64,000 bases of DNA from Massilia polaris (GTDB taxonomy: Bacteria > Pseudomonadota > Gammaproteobacteria > Burkholderiales > Burkholderiaceae_D): contig NZ_JABBGG010000002.1 of NCBI RefSeq assembly GCF_012927275.1, positions 310,001 to 374,000 of the forward strand, written 5' to 3'. Numbering within the stretch: position 1 is the stretch's first letter; each line of letters begins with the position of its first letter. Shown one piece after another: positions 52,594 through 62,071 of this stretch. Under the pieces are notes generated by a model, which made no database searches, was not told where the DNA came from, and saw only the letters and a program-made list of their open reading frames with translations. Position numbers and translations under genes: made by a program.

Positions 52594-52601
52594 AAGGCTC
52601 C

Positions 52602-53837
52602 TTAACCGAAGAAGAGATAAGCAACGAATACGGCGGCGATCATGCCGGCGACGTCGGCGGTCATGCCGGCCGAAATCGCGTAGCGCGTCCTGCGGATGCC
52701 GACCGAGCCGAAATACAGGGCGATGACATAGAAGGTGGTGTCCGCCGCGCCTTGCATGATGCTGGCCAGACGGCCGACGAAGGAGTCGACGCCGTAGGTC
52801 TTCATCGCATCGATCATCATGGCGCGCGAACCGCTGCCCGACAACGGCTTCATCAGCGCGGTCGGCAGTGCGCCAGTCCAGTCGTTGCGCAGGCCAAGCG
52901 CCGCCAGCACCCAGTTGACGCCATCCACGATCAGGCCCAGCACACCGGAATTGCGCACCACGCTGATGGCAACGAGCATGCCGACCAGGTAGGGAATGAT
53001 GTTCAGCGAGGTCTGGATCCCGCCCTTCGCGCCCTCGATGAAAGCCTCGTACACATTGACTCGCTTGCGCAGCGCGGCAAAAATAAACGTGACGATGATC
53101 GAGAAGAGGATCAGGTTGGCCGACACCTTCGACATCAGTTCGATTTCAGGCTTGCTCATGAACGCGGCGATGTACCAGACCAGGCCGCCGATGACGGCAG
53201 TGCCGCCGCCTAGCCACGCCAGCACGACCGGGTGGAACAGGTTGATGCGCTGGCGGATCGAAACGGCAATGATGCCGACCAGCGTGGAGATGTAGGTGGC
53301 GATCAGGCAAGGAATAAAGATGTCGGACGGATCGGCCGCGCCAAGGATGGCGCGCTGGGCCATGATCGACAGCGGAATCACGGTCAGGCCCGACGTCTGT
53401 ATGACGAGGAACATGATCTGGGCGTCGCTGGCCTCATCCTTGTTCGGGTTAAGTTCCTGCAGGCTTTCCATTGCCTTCAGGCCGAACGGCGTCGCCGCGT
53501 TGTCCAGGCCGAGCATGTTTGCCGAAAAATTCATCACCATGTGGCCGGTAGCCGGGTGGTCTTTCGGGACGCCGGGGAAGATGCGCGAGAAGAATGGCGC
53601 AATGACGCGCGCGATAAAGCCGACCGCACCCGCCTTCTCGCCAATGTTCATGATGCCCAGCCACAGCGTCATCACCCCTGCCAACGGTAGGGCAATATCC
53701 ATCACGCTGCTTTTAGCAGATTCGAACGTGCCATCGATGACACGCTTGAAGATCTCCGTGTCGCCCATGAAAACCCATTGGGCCAACGCCGCCAGAAAAC
53801 CTACAAGGAAAAATCCGGACCAAATGTAATTCAGCAT
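52602..53837 (-). CDS. SpmA-SpmB fusion, nucleoside recognition (Gate) domain membrane protein
   Basis: A 411-residue inner-membrane protein with two Gate/nucleoside-recognition domains: an SpmA-like half (IFKRVIDGTFESAKSS, NMLGLDNAATPFGLKAM) and an SpmB-like half (YEAFIEGAKGGIQTSLNIIPYLVGMLVAI, GADTTFYVIALYFGSVGI). In spore formers SpmA and SpmB are separate and affect core dehydration; in Gram-negatives the fused form has no defined role. Its tandem arrangement with dacB mirrors the spmA-spmB-dacB linkage of Bacillus, so a cell-wall role is a good guess. The ATG at 53837 is where homology starts. Confidence 0.88.
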   Translation of the reverse strand: MLNYIWSGFFLVGFLAALAQWVFMGDTEIFKRVIDGTFESAKSSVMDIALPLAGVMTLWLGIMNIGEKAGAVGFIARVIAPFFSRIFPGVPKDHPATGHMVMNFSANMLGLDNAATPFGLKAMESLQELNPNKDEASDAQIMFLVIQTSGLTVIPLSIMAQRAILGAADPSDIFIPCLIATYISTLVGIIAVSIRQRINLFHPVVLAWLGGGTAVIGGLVWYIAAFMSKPEIELMSKVSANLILFSIIVTFIFAALRKRVNVYEAFIEGAKGGIQTSLNIIPYLVGMLVAISVVRNSGVLGLIVDGVNWVLAALGLRNDWTGALPTALMKPLSGSGSRAMMIDAMKTYGVDSFVGRLASIMQGAADTTFYVIALYFGSVGIRRTRYAISAGMTADVAGMIAAVFVAYLFFG

Positions 53838-54032
53838 GTGTACTCTACTTGCGTGTGGGATATATGAAGATTGTGCAGCGAGAGTATAGGCGCAGGCCGT
53901 GCCGAAATGATGAAAGAATGCAGCATGAGTATGCAAAAAAGTTATGCAGCGCCCAGCTGATTTCATCTGCAAAAGTGCTCGCCGGCGCCTGGGCTCGCAT
54001 ATGATACGCATCGTACAATCCGGACGATCCCG

Positions 54033-55826
54033 ATGAAATTCAGCAAAACCGTAGCCGCCGCCCTGCTTGCAGCCTCCTGTTTCGGCGCCGATGGCGCGAC
54101 GGCGGCCGCCGCCCCGGCGCGGCCGCAGGTGCTGCATACTTTCCTGTCGACCAGCGAAACCGGCCTCGACCCGGCGGTGGCGTCCGATATCGCCACCCTC
54201 AGCCTGCTGGAAAACCTGTTCGACCCGCTGCTGCGCTACGATTACCTGGCGCGCCCCTTGAAACTGCGCGAAAACACGCTGACCGCGATGCCGGAGGTGT
54301 CAAGCGACGGGCTGAGCTACACGTTCAGGATCCGCCCTGGCATCTACTTCACGCCCGACTCCGCTTTCAAGGGCAAGAAGCGCGAAATGACGGCGGCCGA
54401 CTATGTTTACACCTTCACGCGGCTGTACGACCCGGCGCTGAAGTCGCCATGGCTGTTCCTGTTCGAGGGAAAAATCGCCGGCGACTCTGTGCTGAAGAAA
54501 AACTTCAGCTATTCCACCGCTATCCCCGGCCTGTCGGCGCCTGACCGCTACACGCTGCGCATCCGCCTCAGCGCGCCGGATAACAATTTCCTGCTGTATC
54601 TCACCACGCCGGCGTCGGGCGTGGTCGCACGCGAAGTGGTCGAGGCTTACCCGGGCCAGGTCGGCAACCACCCGGTCGGCACCGGTCCGTTCATGATCGG
54701 CGAATGGAAGCGCAGCGACCGCATCGTGTTGCTGGCCAATCCGGACTCGACCGCCGTGTTCAAGGGCACGCCGGGCGACAGTCCGGCCGACCAGGCCATC
54801 GCCGCAGCCCTCAATGGCAAGCGCCTGCCGCTGCTCGACCGGGTCGAAGTGAAGATCGCCGAGGAGTTCCAGGGCCGCATGCTGGGCTTCCTCAGTGGCG
54901 AATACGACTACATCGAGCAGGTGCCCGAATCGATGACCGACATGGTCATCCAGAACGGCCAGTTGAAAGAGTCGCTGGTGCAGCGTGGCATGGAACTGAC
55001 CCGTTTCCCAGTGCTGCAGACCTATTACATGTGGATGAACACGGAAAATCCGGTCATCGGCGGCTATTCGAAGGAAAAGGTGGCGTTGCGGCGCGCGATT
55101 TCGCTCAGCTACAACAGTCCGGAAGACATTGCCTTGCTGAAGAAAGGTTTCGCGATCCGCGCCGAATCACCGCTGCCGCCGAATGTGCTGGGGCATGACC
55201 CTGGCTACCGCAGCCCGGTCGGCTACAACCCGGTGCTGGCCAACGCCCTGCTCGACCGCTTCGGCTACCGCAAGCGCGACCCGGACGGCTTTCGGCGCAG
55301 CCCGGACGGCCAGCCTCTGACGCTGACGATGCACAGCGAAGCGACGGTGGGCGGCCGCCTGCGCGACGAACTGTGGCGCAAGAACCTGACGGCGATCGGC
55401 CTGCGCGTGGTGTTCCGCAGCGATAAGAAGACCGAAATCATCAAGGCTTCGCGCCTGGGCACGGTGCAGATGTTCGAGAGTAACTGGATCGCCGACTTCC
55501 CCGACGGCGACAACTTCTACCAGCTGCTGTACGGCCCCAACAGCGGACGCGCCAACTATTCGCGCTTCAACCTGCCGGCCTACAACGAACGCTATGAAAA
55601 GGCGCGCAAGCTGCCCGATTCGCCCGAGCGCCAGCAGCTGTACCGCGAGATGAACCAGCTGATCCATGCATATAACCCGTGGGTGCCGCTGACCCACCCG
55701 ATTTCCGCCGATATCCGCCACCCGTGGCTTAAAAACTACAAGCGCCACCCCGTGGAGTTCACTCCATGGCGCTATCTTCAGCTAGACCTTGCACAACGCG
55801 ACCGCCTCGGTAGAATAGCTCGCTAA
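54033..55826 (+). CDS. Periplasmic peptide-binding protein of an ABC importer (SBP family 5)
   Basis: A 597-residue substrate-binding protein with a signal peptide (MKFSKTVAAALLAASCFG...) cleaved near residue 26 and the DppA/OppA fold: TGLDPAVASDIATLSLLENLFDPLLRY, TYTFRIRPG-type strand LSYTFRIRPG and VGNHPVGTGPFMIGEWKRSD. No permease or ATPase genes follow, so it must cooperate with components encoded elsewhere, as MppA-type muropeptide receptors do. A TonB-dependent receptor follows, so uptake of oligopeptides is likely. TACAAT at 54014 may be its -10. Confidence 0.9.
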   Translation: MKFSKTVAAALLAASCFGADGATAAAAPARPQVLHTFLSTSETGLDPAVASDIATLSLLENLFDPLLRYDYLARPLKLRENTLTAMPEVSSDGLSYTFRIRPGIYFTPDSAFKGKKREMTAADYVYTFTRLYDPALKSPWLFLFEGKIAGDSVLKKNFSYSTAIPGLSAPDRYTLRIRLSAPDNNFLLYLTTPASGVVAREVVEAYPGQVGNHPVGTGPFMIGEWKRSDRIVLLANPDSTAVFKGTPGDSPADQAIAAALNGKRLPLLDRVEVKIAEEFQGRMLGFLSGEYDYIEQVPESMTDMVIQNGQLKESLVQRGMELTRFPVLQTYYMWMNTENPVIGGYSKEKVALRRAISLSYNSPEDIALLKKGFAIRAESPLPPNVLGHDPGYRSPVGYNPVLANALLDRFGYRKRDPDGFRRSPDGQPLTLTMHSEATVGGRLRDELWRKNLTAIGLRVVFRSDKKTEIIKASRLGTVQMFESNWIADFPDGDNFYQLLYGPNSGRANYSRFNLPAYNERYEKARKLPDSPERQQLYREMNQLIHAYNPWVPLTHPISADIRHPWLKNYKRHPVEFTPWRYLQLDLAQRDRLGRIAR

Positions 55827-55992
55827 TGTTGTAAGGCAATACATGCCCGCAAGTTATGGTTGCCGCCGGTAATTTCATTGGCTCGCCGTGGATTGCTGCG
55901 CGTACTCTGAAACGACCAATAATGTAATGCCAAGCACATTACTTAAAACGCATGCCTGTACGGCAGGTGTGAGACCAATCGAGGAGAGAACC

Positions 55993-58836
55993 GTGAAGTT
56001 GAAGAAGATTGCGCAATTGATCGCCCTGATCGGCGCCGTAAGCCCGGCGCTAGCGCAGGATGTACCCCAGCAATATATCCAGCGTGTCGAGATCACAGGC
56101 AGTAGCATCAAGCGCATCGCCAAGGAAGGCGCACTGCCGGTCGAAGTCATCTCCCGCAAGCAGCTCGAAGAGCAGGGGATCGTCAACGCCGAGCAGCTGA
56201 TCGCCAGTCTGAACGTCAACGGCAACGGTTCCGACAACCTCGCAAGTAACGCTGACGTCACCTCCGGTTCGCAGCGCGGCAACAACGGCGCATCGTCGGC
56301 CAACCTGCGCGGCCAGGGCGCCGACAGCACGCTGGTCCTGCTGAACGGCCGCCGCGTCGCGCCGCACGGCATGAAGGGCTCGGCAGTCGACCTGAACTCG
56401 ATCCCGTTCGCAGCGGTCGACCGCGTCGAAGTGCTGAAGGACGGCGCCTCCGCGATCTACGGCACCGACGCCATCGGCGGCGTGATCAACTTCATCCTCA
56501 AGAAGAATTACAAAGGCCTGGAAGCCCAGGTATTCACCGACGTCACCGAAGCCGGCGGCGGCGAAATCGGCCGCCTGCAGGTCACCGGCGGTTTCGGCGA
56601 CCTGTCGGAGCAGGGCTACAACTTCCTGTTCTCGGCGGCGACCAACGAAAACAAGGCACTGCGCGGCAGCCAGCGCGACTTCGTCAATACCTTCCAGCCT
56701 GACCGTGGCCTGTCGGTCGACACCCGCGGCGCACCGCACGCGAACGTGTTCGCCACCTCGCTGGGCGACACCATCCTGAGCCGCAGGAGCAACACCGGCC
56801 CGGTCCTGCCAGGCACCAACATCGCTTACAGCGGCATCAGCATCCTCGACCTGCCGGGCGGCGCCGGTTGCGCGTCGGTCGACGGCATGGGCGCGTACGA
56901 CGAAAAACTGTGGGACACCCCAAGCGCCGGCCTTGGCTGCGCGTACGACACCGGCCGCGCGGCAGTGCTGCAGCAGCCAGTCAAGAACGACAACTTTGTT
57001 GCGCGCGGCACCGTCCGCGTCGGCAACCACGAACTGTTCGCCGAAGCATTCGGTTCGAACACCGAAGTGGCCAAGAGCTTCTCGCCAAACCAGGTCTCGC
57101 CGAGCGCCAGCACCTTCGACGCGCGCTCGTTCTACCCAAGCACCGGCGCGGCCTACAACGAGGTGTTCAACAGCATCGCCAAGGTGTTCCCGTCGATCGA
57201 AGCGAACCGCGGCCTGCCTATCGCCTACCGCTGGCGCTGCATGGAGTGCGGCAACCGCGAAATCGTCACCGAAACCAAAGCCGGCCGCCTGCAACTGGGC
57301 GCGGACGGTCCGCTGGCCATCGGCAGCTACGCATTCGACTACAAGGTCGGCCTGGCACGCTCGTTCAGCGAGTCCGAATCGGCGCTGGGTACCGGCTATC
57401 ACTACACCGCGGCACTGCGCGACGCGCTGGGCACCGGCATCATCAACCCGTTCCTGAAGGGTGGCGCAACCCAGTCGCAGGCAGCGCTCAACCTGATCAA
57501 CAGCGCATCGGCGGCTGGCGTTGTCCTGTACGGCGGCAAGACCGTGCTGACAGCGTTCGACGCAGCCCTGTCGGGTGAAATCTACAACCTGCCAGCCGGC
57601 CCTGTGCTGATGGCAGTGGGTACCGACATCCGCAAGGAAGAGTACAAGTTCAACGGCGACCGCCGTGAAGCCGCTGCCCGTCCAGCCATCCTGAACGCCG
57701 CATTCGACGACGCCAATGCGCTGCCGAATGTCAGCCGCGACATCAAAGCTGTGTACGCCGAGGTGATCGTGCCTGTGACCAAGGCTCTGGAAATCAACCT
57801 TGCGGTTCGCCGCGATAACTACTCCGGTTTCGGCCACACCGTGAACCCGAAGGCCTCGTTCCGCTACCAGCCGACCGAACAGCTGCTGTTCCGCGGTTCG
57901 TACAACGAAGGCTTCCGTGCACCGGCGTTCAACCAGCTGTTCAACAACGTCACCGAATCGCCGTACGCAGGCAAGGACCTGGCCGACCCGGCCAAGTGCC
58001 CAGGCGCAAAAGCGGACAGCGCCAAGCCAGGCTGCGAATCGATCACGCCAGTCATCTTCACTGGCGGCAAGGTATCGCTCGGACCGGAAACCGCCAAGCA
58101 AGGCACCGTCGGTGTGGTGTTCGAGCCAATGCGCAACTTCTCGGTCAACCTCGACGTGTGGGAAATCCGCCGCTACGACACCATCAAGTCGGTCAGCCTG
58201 AGCGACATGCTGGCCAACTACGGCCTGTTCACCGACCAGTTCCTGCGCGATCCAAGCGGCGCGCTGTTTGCTGTCGACCAGCGCTGGGTCAACGCCGGCG
58301 AAACCGTCACGCGCGGCCTCGAAGTCGGTGCACGTACCAGCGGCAAGATCTGGGACGGCGCATGGACTGCCGGTATCGATGGTTCCAAGCTGCTGGAAAA
58401 GAAGAGCCGTCCACTGCCAGGCGCAGAGTTCGGCAAGAGCGAAGTGGGCCTGTTCACCTTCACCGGCGACCTCGGCCTGAAGTGGAAGCACACCGCGTAC
58501 GTCGGCTTCAAGAAGGGTGACTGGAGCGGCCTGTTCCAGAACGTATACCGTCACGGCTACACGGACCAGGTACTGCCAGGTGTCGCCAGCGGCAAGGTTA
58601 CGCCTAGCAACTACGACGCCAAGGTTGATCCGTACTCGATCTTCCACACCAGCGTGTCGTACGCTGGCTTCAAGAATCTGACGCTGACCGCGGGCGTCAA
58701 GAACATCTTCGACGAAGATCCACCGTTCGCGATCACCTACGACGGCAACACCGGCGCAGGCAGCTCGTGGGAACCACGTGTAGCCGATCCGCGCGGCCGT
58801 TCGTTCACCTTCACCGCGAACTACAAGTTCCTCTGA
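55993..58836 (+). CDS. TonB-dependent receptor
   Basis: A 947-residue outer-membrane receptor. A signal peptide ends at ALAQ (about residue 21); the plug domain has VEITGSSIKRIAKEGALPVEVISRKQLEEQG in part, LNGRRVAPHG and RVEVLKDGASAIYGTDAIGGVINF; a 22-strand barrel follows and the last residue is Phe-Leu after a TFTANYKF strand. This TBDR type (large plug, short N-terminus, no signalling domain) often imports oligopeptides or glycans. The start is GTG 55993 with GAGGAGAG 5 nt upstream; an upstream ATG at 55888 would add 35 residues with no signal. A terminator follows. Confidence 0.93.
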   Translation: MKLKKIAQLIALIGAVSPALAQDVPQQYIQRVEITGSSIKRIAKEGALPVEVISRKQLEEQGIVNAEQLIASLNVNGNGSDNLASNADVTSGSQRGNNGASSANLRGQGADSTLVLLNGRRVAPHGMKGSAVDLNSIPFAAVDRVEVLKDGASAIYGTDAIGGVINFILKKNYKGLEAQVFTDVTEAGGGEIGRLQVTGGFGDLSEQGYNFLFSAATNENKALRGSQRDFVNTFQPDRGLSVDTRGAPHANVFATSLGDTILSRRSNTGPVLPGTNIAYSGISILDLPGGAGCASVDGMGAYDEKLWDTPSAGLGCAYDTGRAAVLQQPVKNDNFVARGTVRVGNHELFAEAFGSNTEVAKSFSPNQVSPSASTFDARSFYPSTGAAYNEVFNSIAKVFPSIEANRGLPIAYRWRCMECGNREIVTETKAGRLQLGADGPLAIGSYAFDYKVGLARSFSESESALGTGYHYTAALRDALGTGIINPFLKGGATQSQAALNLINSASAAGVVLYGGKTVLTAFDAALSGEIYNLPAGPVLMAVGTDIRKEEYKFNGDRREAAARPAILNAAFDDANALPNVSRDIKAVYAEVIVPVTKALEINLAVRRDNYSGFGHTVNPKASFRYQPTEQLLFRGSYNEGFRAPAFNQLFNNVTESPYAGKDLADPAKCPGAKADSAKPGCESITPVIFTGGKVSLGPETAKQGTVGVVFEPMRNFSVNLDVWEIRRYDTIKSVSLSDMLANYGLFTDQFLRDPSGALFAVDQRWVNAGETVTRGLEVGARTSGKIWDGAWTAGIDGSKLLEKKSRPLPGAEFGKSEVGLFTFTGDLGLKWKHTAYVGFKKGDWSGLFQNVYRHGYTDQVLPGVASGKVTPSNYDAKVDPYSIFHTSVSYAGFKNLTLTAGVKNIFDEDPPFAITYDGNTGAGSSWEPRVADPRGRSFTFTANYKFL

Positions 58837-58853
58837 TAACGACGACGTAGCGG

Positions 58854-58895
58854 CCCGTTGGGGGGAGGCGTAAGCTTCCCCTCAACGGGTTTTTT
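58854..58895 (+). terminator. Intrinsic terminator after the TonB-dependent receptor
   Basis: CCCGTTGGGGGGA (58854-58866) pairs with TCCCCTCAACGGG (58877-58889) with one G-U pair; loop about 10 nt, followed by six T. Confidence 0.9.
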
Positions 58896-58934
58896 GCTTT
58901 TATCCGCCCGACGATTAACTGGATTTGGATTCAC

Positions 58935-60002
58935 ATGGCCCCAAGCGACAAGATCAGCCGGCGTAGTTTCGGCGCCCTGATGGCCGCAGCCGTCGCGCTT
59001 CCCGCCTCGGCCCACGCACGGGGCAAGCGTCCTTCACGAACGATGAAACAAGCACTGATCAAACCACCGCGCCTGCACGAGGGCGACCTTGTCGGCCTGA
59101 TTGCACCGGGCGGACGCACCAACGACGCTTCGATCGAGAAGGCGGTGCGCAACATCGAAGCGCTTGGCTTCCGGGTCAAGCTCGGCGCCAACCTGCGCGC
59201 CGTGCACGGCAACTACGCCGGCTCGGTGCAGCAGCGCGTGGCCGACCTGCACGCGATGATCGCCGACCCTGAAGTGAAGGCGATGTGGTGCATCCGCGGC
59301 GGCTCGGGCTGCATCTCGATCCTGGCGTCGCTCGATTACAAGCTGGTGCGCGCGAATCCGAAGGTCTTGCTCGGCTACTCGGATATCACGGCGCTGCACC
59401 TGGCGTTCCTGCGCCACGCCGGCCTGGTGACCTTCCACGGACCGGTAGCGATTTCGGGCCCGTCCGACTACTCGCGTGAGCACATGCTGGCCGTGCTGAT
59501 GGACCCGCAGCCGACCTACACGATCCCGATGGCGCTGGAGAACAGCCGGCGCGCGCTCGACGAGCCGCATTTCGCGATGCGCACTGCCACGCACGGGCAG
59601 GCCACCGGACCGCTGATCGGCGGGAACCTGAGCCTGGTCAGCGCGCTGGCGGGCACGCCGTACGCAGCCGATTTCAAGGACGCGATCCTGTACCTCGAAG
59701 AAGTGAACGAGGAGCCGTACCGCATCGACCGCTGGATGACGCAGCTCGAGCTGGCGGTCGGTCTCAGGAAAGCGGCGGCGGTGATGATCGGGATTTGCGA
59801 CGAATGCGGGCCGGAAGACCCGGAGCTGTCGCTGACGCTGCAGGAGACGCTCGACCTGCACCTGAAACCACTGATTGTGCCGGCGGTGAGCGGCTACTCG
59901 TTCGGGCATATCCGGCACCAGTTCACGATTCCGGTCGGCGTGATGGCGCGCCTCGATACCGAGCGCCAGACGCTGACGCTGCTGGAGCCGGCTGTACTTT
60001 AA
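58935..60002 (+). CDS. ldcA: LD-carboxypeptidase (peptidase S66, LdcA-like) with Tat-type signal
   Basis: A 355-residue serine peptidase that removes D-Ala from murein tetrapeptides. The catalytic serine is in GYSDITALHL, the glutamate in YLEEVNEEPYRID and the histidine in SFGHIRHQF, in the expected order Ser-Glu-His. Unlike cytoplasmic E. coli LdcA, the protein begins with SRRSFGALMAAAVALPASAHA, a twin-arginine-like signal, so it is probably exported to the periplasm. Together with the peptide-binding protein and receptor upstream it may process cell-wall peptides taken up from outside. Confidence 0.9.
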   Translation: MAPSDKISRRSFGALMAAAVALPASAHARGKRPSRTMKQALIKPPRLHEGDLVGLIAPGGRTNDASIEKAVRNIEALGFRVKLGANLRAVHGNYAGSVQQRVADLHAMIADPEVKAMWCIRGGSGCISILASLDYKLVRANPKVLLGYSDITALHLAFLRHAGLVTFHGPVAISGPSDYSREHMLAVLMDPQPTYTIPMALENSRRALDEPHFAMRTATHGQATGPLIGGNLSLVSALAGTPYAADFKDAILYLEEVNEEPYRIDRWMTQLELAVGLRKAAAVMIGICDECGPEDPELSLTLQETLDLHLKPLIVPAVSGYSFGHIRHQFTIPVGVMARLDTERQTLTLLEPAVL

Positions 60003-60040
60003 CGCTTCATATCAGTTTAAGAATTAAACAAGGAACCGAC

Positions 60041-60433
60041 ATGCACCGTCCGAAACAACTTCTGGCCGCCGCCCTTGCGGCTTTTCTGATCGCGCCCGCC
60101 GCCATTGCCGCGACGCCGGTGGCGGCAAAGCCGCAGCAGTTCCTGTACATGCTGCGCGTGGCGCCGCACCTGCACGACGAGGCGAAGTGGAGCGACAAGG
60201 ACAAGGCCGCGACCTCGCGCCACTTCGAGCGGCTGAAAAAAGCGACGGCGGCCGGCAAGGTGATCCTGGCCGGCCGCACGACCGAGCAGCTGGACAAGAC
60301 CTTCGGGCTGGTGGTGTTCGAGGCGGAAGACGAAAAGACCGCGCGGGTCTTCATGGAAACCGATCCGGCCGTGGCGGCCGGTGTGATGACAGCTACCTTG
60401 CATCCCTACTCGGTAGCGCTGCAGCGCAAGTAA
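60041..60433 (+). CDS. Exported YCII-related protein
   Basis: A 130-residue protein: Sec signal peptide (MHRPKQLLAAALAAFLIAPAAIA, cleavage after about residue 24), then one YCII-like ferredoxin-fold domain with QFLYMLRVAPHLHDEAKWSDKDK in part and the conserved LAGRTTEQLDKTFGLVVFEAED. YCII domains are usually cytoplasmic; an exported one is less common. AGGAAC lies 5 nt before the ATG. No enzymatic role is assigned. Confidence 0.8.
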   Translation: MHRPKQLLAAALAAFLIAPAAIAATPVAAKPQQFLYMLRVAPHLHDEAKWSDKDKAATSRHFERLKKATAAGKVILAGRTTEQLDKTFGLVVFEAEDEKTARVFMETDPAVAAGVMTATLHPYSVALQRK

Positions 60434-60436
60434 GGC

Positions 60437-60926
60437 TTACGGCCTGCGCGTCATGAAGGTGTAGGCGTGCTGCTCGCCGTCGATGCGGAACATGTCAGGC
60501 ATTTCGCCGACTGTCGCAAAGCCGGTGCGAGCGTAAAGGTCACGCGCCGCGCGGTTGTTCGATAAGACTTCGAGGTCGATCCAGTCGATGCCGGTCTCGT
60601 CGCGAGCCCATGCCATCGAAGCGTCGATCAGGCGCACGCCCAAGCCCTTCCTGCGCTGGTCGCGGTGAACGCCCATGCCGAGCAGCGCGCGGTGCGCCGC
60701 AGCGCGTTCAGGCCGTGCGCGCAGGTCGATATGGCCGGCGATCGCCGACCGGCGTCCCGAGTCCAGTGATAAAGCCTGCCTCTTTTTCAGGCGGCAGGCG
60801 CGACTCGCTGCGCGCCATCGGCTGGAACAGCGGCGTGCCACCCTTGCCGTTGTCGGCAAGGTGGTCGTTCAGGTAGGCGAACAGCGCGGCGAGGTCGGTG
60901 TGGACCGCGGCACGGATCGAGATCAC
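60437..60926 (-). pseudogene. GNAT-family N-acetyltransferase with an internal deletion/frameshift
   Basis: The N-terminal part (ISIRAAVHTDLAALFAYLNDH to FITGLGTPVG) reads from a GTG at 60926 that overlaps the acyl-CoA dehydrogenase stop. After about 60755 the frame is lost, and the rest of the GNAT domain (IAGHIDLRARPERAA, LLGMGVHRDQRRKGLGVRLID, NNRAARDLYARTGF) continues in another frame to the stop at 60437. About 15 expected residues between the two parts are missing, so a deletion of some 40 bases is likely. The acetyl-CoA loop RDQRRKGLG is intact, but no full-length product can be made. Confidence 0.75.
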
Positions 60927-62050
60927 AGTGCGCGCGCGATCAGGATTTTCTGGATATCGCTGGTGCCTTCGTAGATCTGGCACACGCGCACGTCGCGGTA
61001 GATGCGTTCGACCGGGAAGTCGCTGACGTAGCCGTAGCCGCCAAGCACCTGCATGGCGTCGGACACCACGCGTTCGGCCATCTCGGATGCGAACAGCTTG
61101 GCCATCGCCGCCTCTTTCAGGCACGGCAGGCCGGCATCCTTCATCGAGGCCGCATGCAGGATCAGCTGGCGCGCGGCTTCGATCTTGGTGGCCATGTCGG
61201 ACAGCTTGAACTGCACCGCCTGGTGTTCGAAGATCGGCTTGCCGAAGCTTTCGCGGTCCCTGGCATACGCCAGCGCAGCGTCGAATGCGGCGCGCGCCAT
61301 GCCGACCGATTGCGAGGCGATGCCGATGCGGCCGCCCTCGAGGCCCGACAACGCGATCTTGTAGCCCTGGCCCTCTTCGCCGATCAGGTTTTCCAGCGGG
61401 ATGCGGCAGTTCTCGAACAGGATCTGCGCGGTGTCCGACGAATGCTGGCCCATCTTGTGTTCGAGGCCGGCCACGATGTAGCCCGGGGTATTGGTCGGCA
61501 CCCAGAATGCGCTGATGCCGCGCTTGCCGGCCGCCTTGTCGGTGACGGCCATGACGATCGCCACGTCGCCGTTCTTGCCGCTGGTGATGAACTGCTTGGT
61601 GCCGTTGATGACGTAGTGGTCGCCATCGCGCGTGGCGGTGGTGCGCAGCGCCGATGCGTCGCTGCCGGTGTGCGGCTCGGTCAGCGCGAAGGCGCCCAGC
61701 ATCTCGCCCTGTGCCAAGGGACGCAGCCACTTTTCCTTCTGCGCGTCGTTCGCATACATCATCGCGATGCTGCAGACCGGGCAGTTGTTGACCGAGATGA
61801 TGGTCGAGGTGCCGCCGTCGCCGGCCGCGATTTCCTCCAGCACCAGCGCCAGCGACACATAGTCGAGGCCAGCGCCGCCGAGGTGTTCCGGTACCGCCAC
61901 GCCGAAGGCGCCGAGTGCGGCCAGTTCCTTCAGTTCGTCTTTCGGGAAGTAGGCTTCCTTGTCCCAGCGGGCGGCGTTGGGCGCCAGGCGCTCTTGCGAG
62001 AAGGCGCGCAGCGCGTCGCGGATCATCTGGTGTTCTTCGTTCAGTATCAT
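60923..62050 (-). CDS. Acyl-CoA dehydrogenase (short-chain/butyryl-CoA type)
   Basis: A 375-residue FAD flavoprotein that oxidises an acyl-CoA to the trans-2-enoyl-CoA and passes electrons to ETF. Visible signatures are AFALTEPHTGSDASAL, QVLGGYGYVSDFPVERIYRD and, near the C-terminus, the catalytic glutamate in CQIYEGTSDIQ. The length and the Glu position fit SCAD, and it is not obviously isovaleryl-specific. It lies in a cluster with a thiolase and an SDR, suggesting fatty or branched acyl-CoA oxidation. Confidence 0.9.
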   Translation of the reverse strand: MILNEEHQMIRDALRAFSQERLAPNAARWDKEAYFPKDELKELAALGAFGVAVPEHLGGAGLDYVSLALVLEEIAAGDGGTSTIISVNNCPVCSIAMMYANDAQKEKWLRPLAQGEMLGAFALTEPHTGSDASALRTTATRDGDHYVINGTKQFITSGKNGDVAIVMAVTDKAAGKRGISAFWVPTNTPGYIVAGLEHKMGQHSSDTAQILFENCRIPLENLIGEEGQGYKIALSGLEGGRIGIASQSVGMARAAFDAALAYARDRESFGKPIFEHQAVQFKLSDMATKIEAARQLILHAASMKDAGLPCLKEAAMAKLFASEMAERVVSDAMQVLGGYGYVSDFPVERIYRDVRVCQIYEGTSDIQKILIARAL

Positions 62051-62071
62051 GGTCGCAGGAGGTTGGGTGGC

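Noticed and set aside
56050-58647. Open frame of 865 codons antisense to the TonB-dependent receptor
   Set aside because: No recognisable domain; high GC at third positions of the receptor gene keeps the opposite frame open.
60923-62050. Acyl-CoA dehydrogenase as isovaleryl-CoA dehydrogenase (LiuA) missing from the liu operon
   Set aside because: The catalytic Glu lies at the C-terminal SCAD-like position, not at the isovaleryl-CoA dehydrogenase position, and it is 38 kb away.
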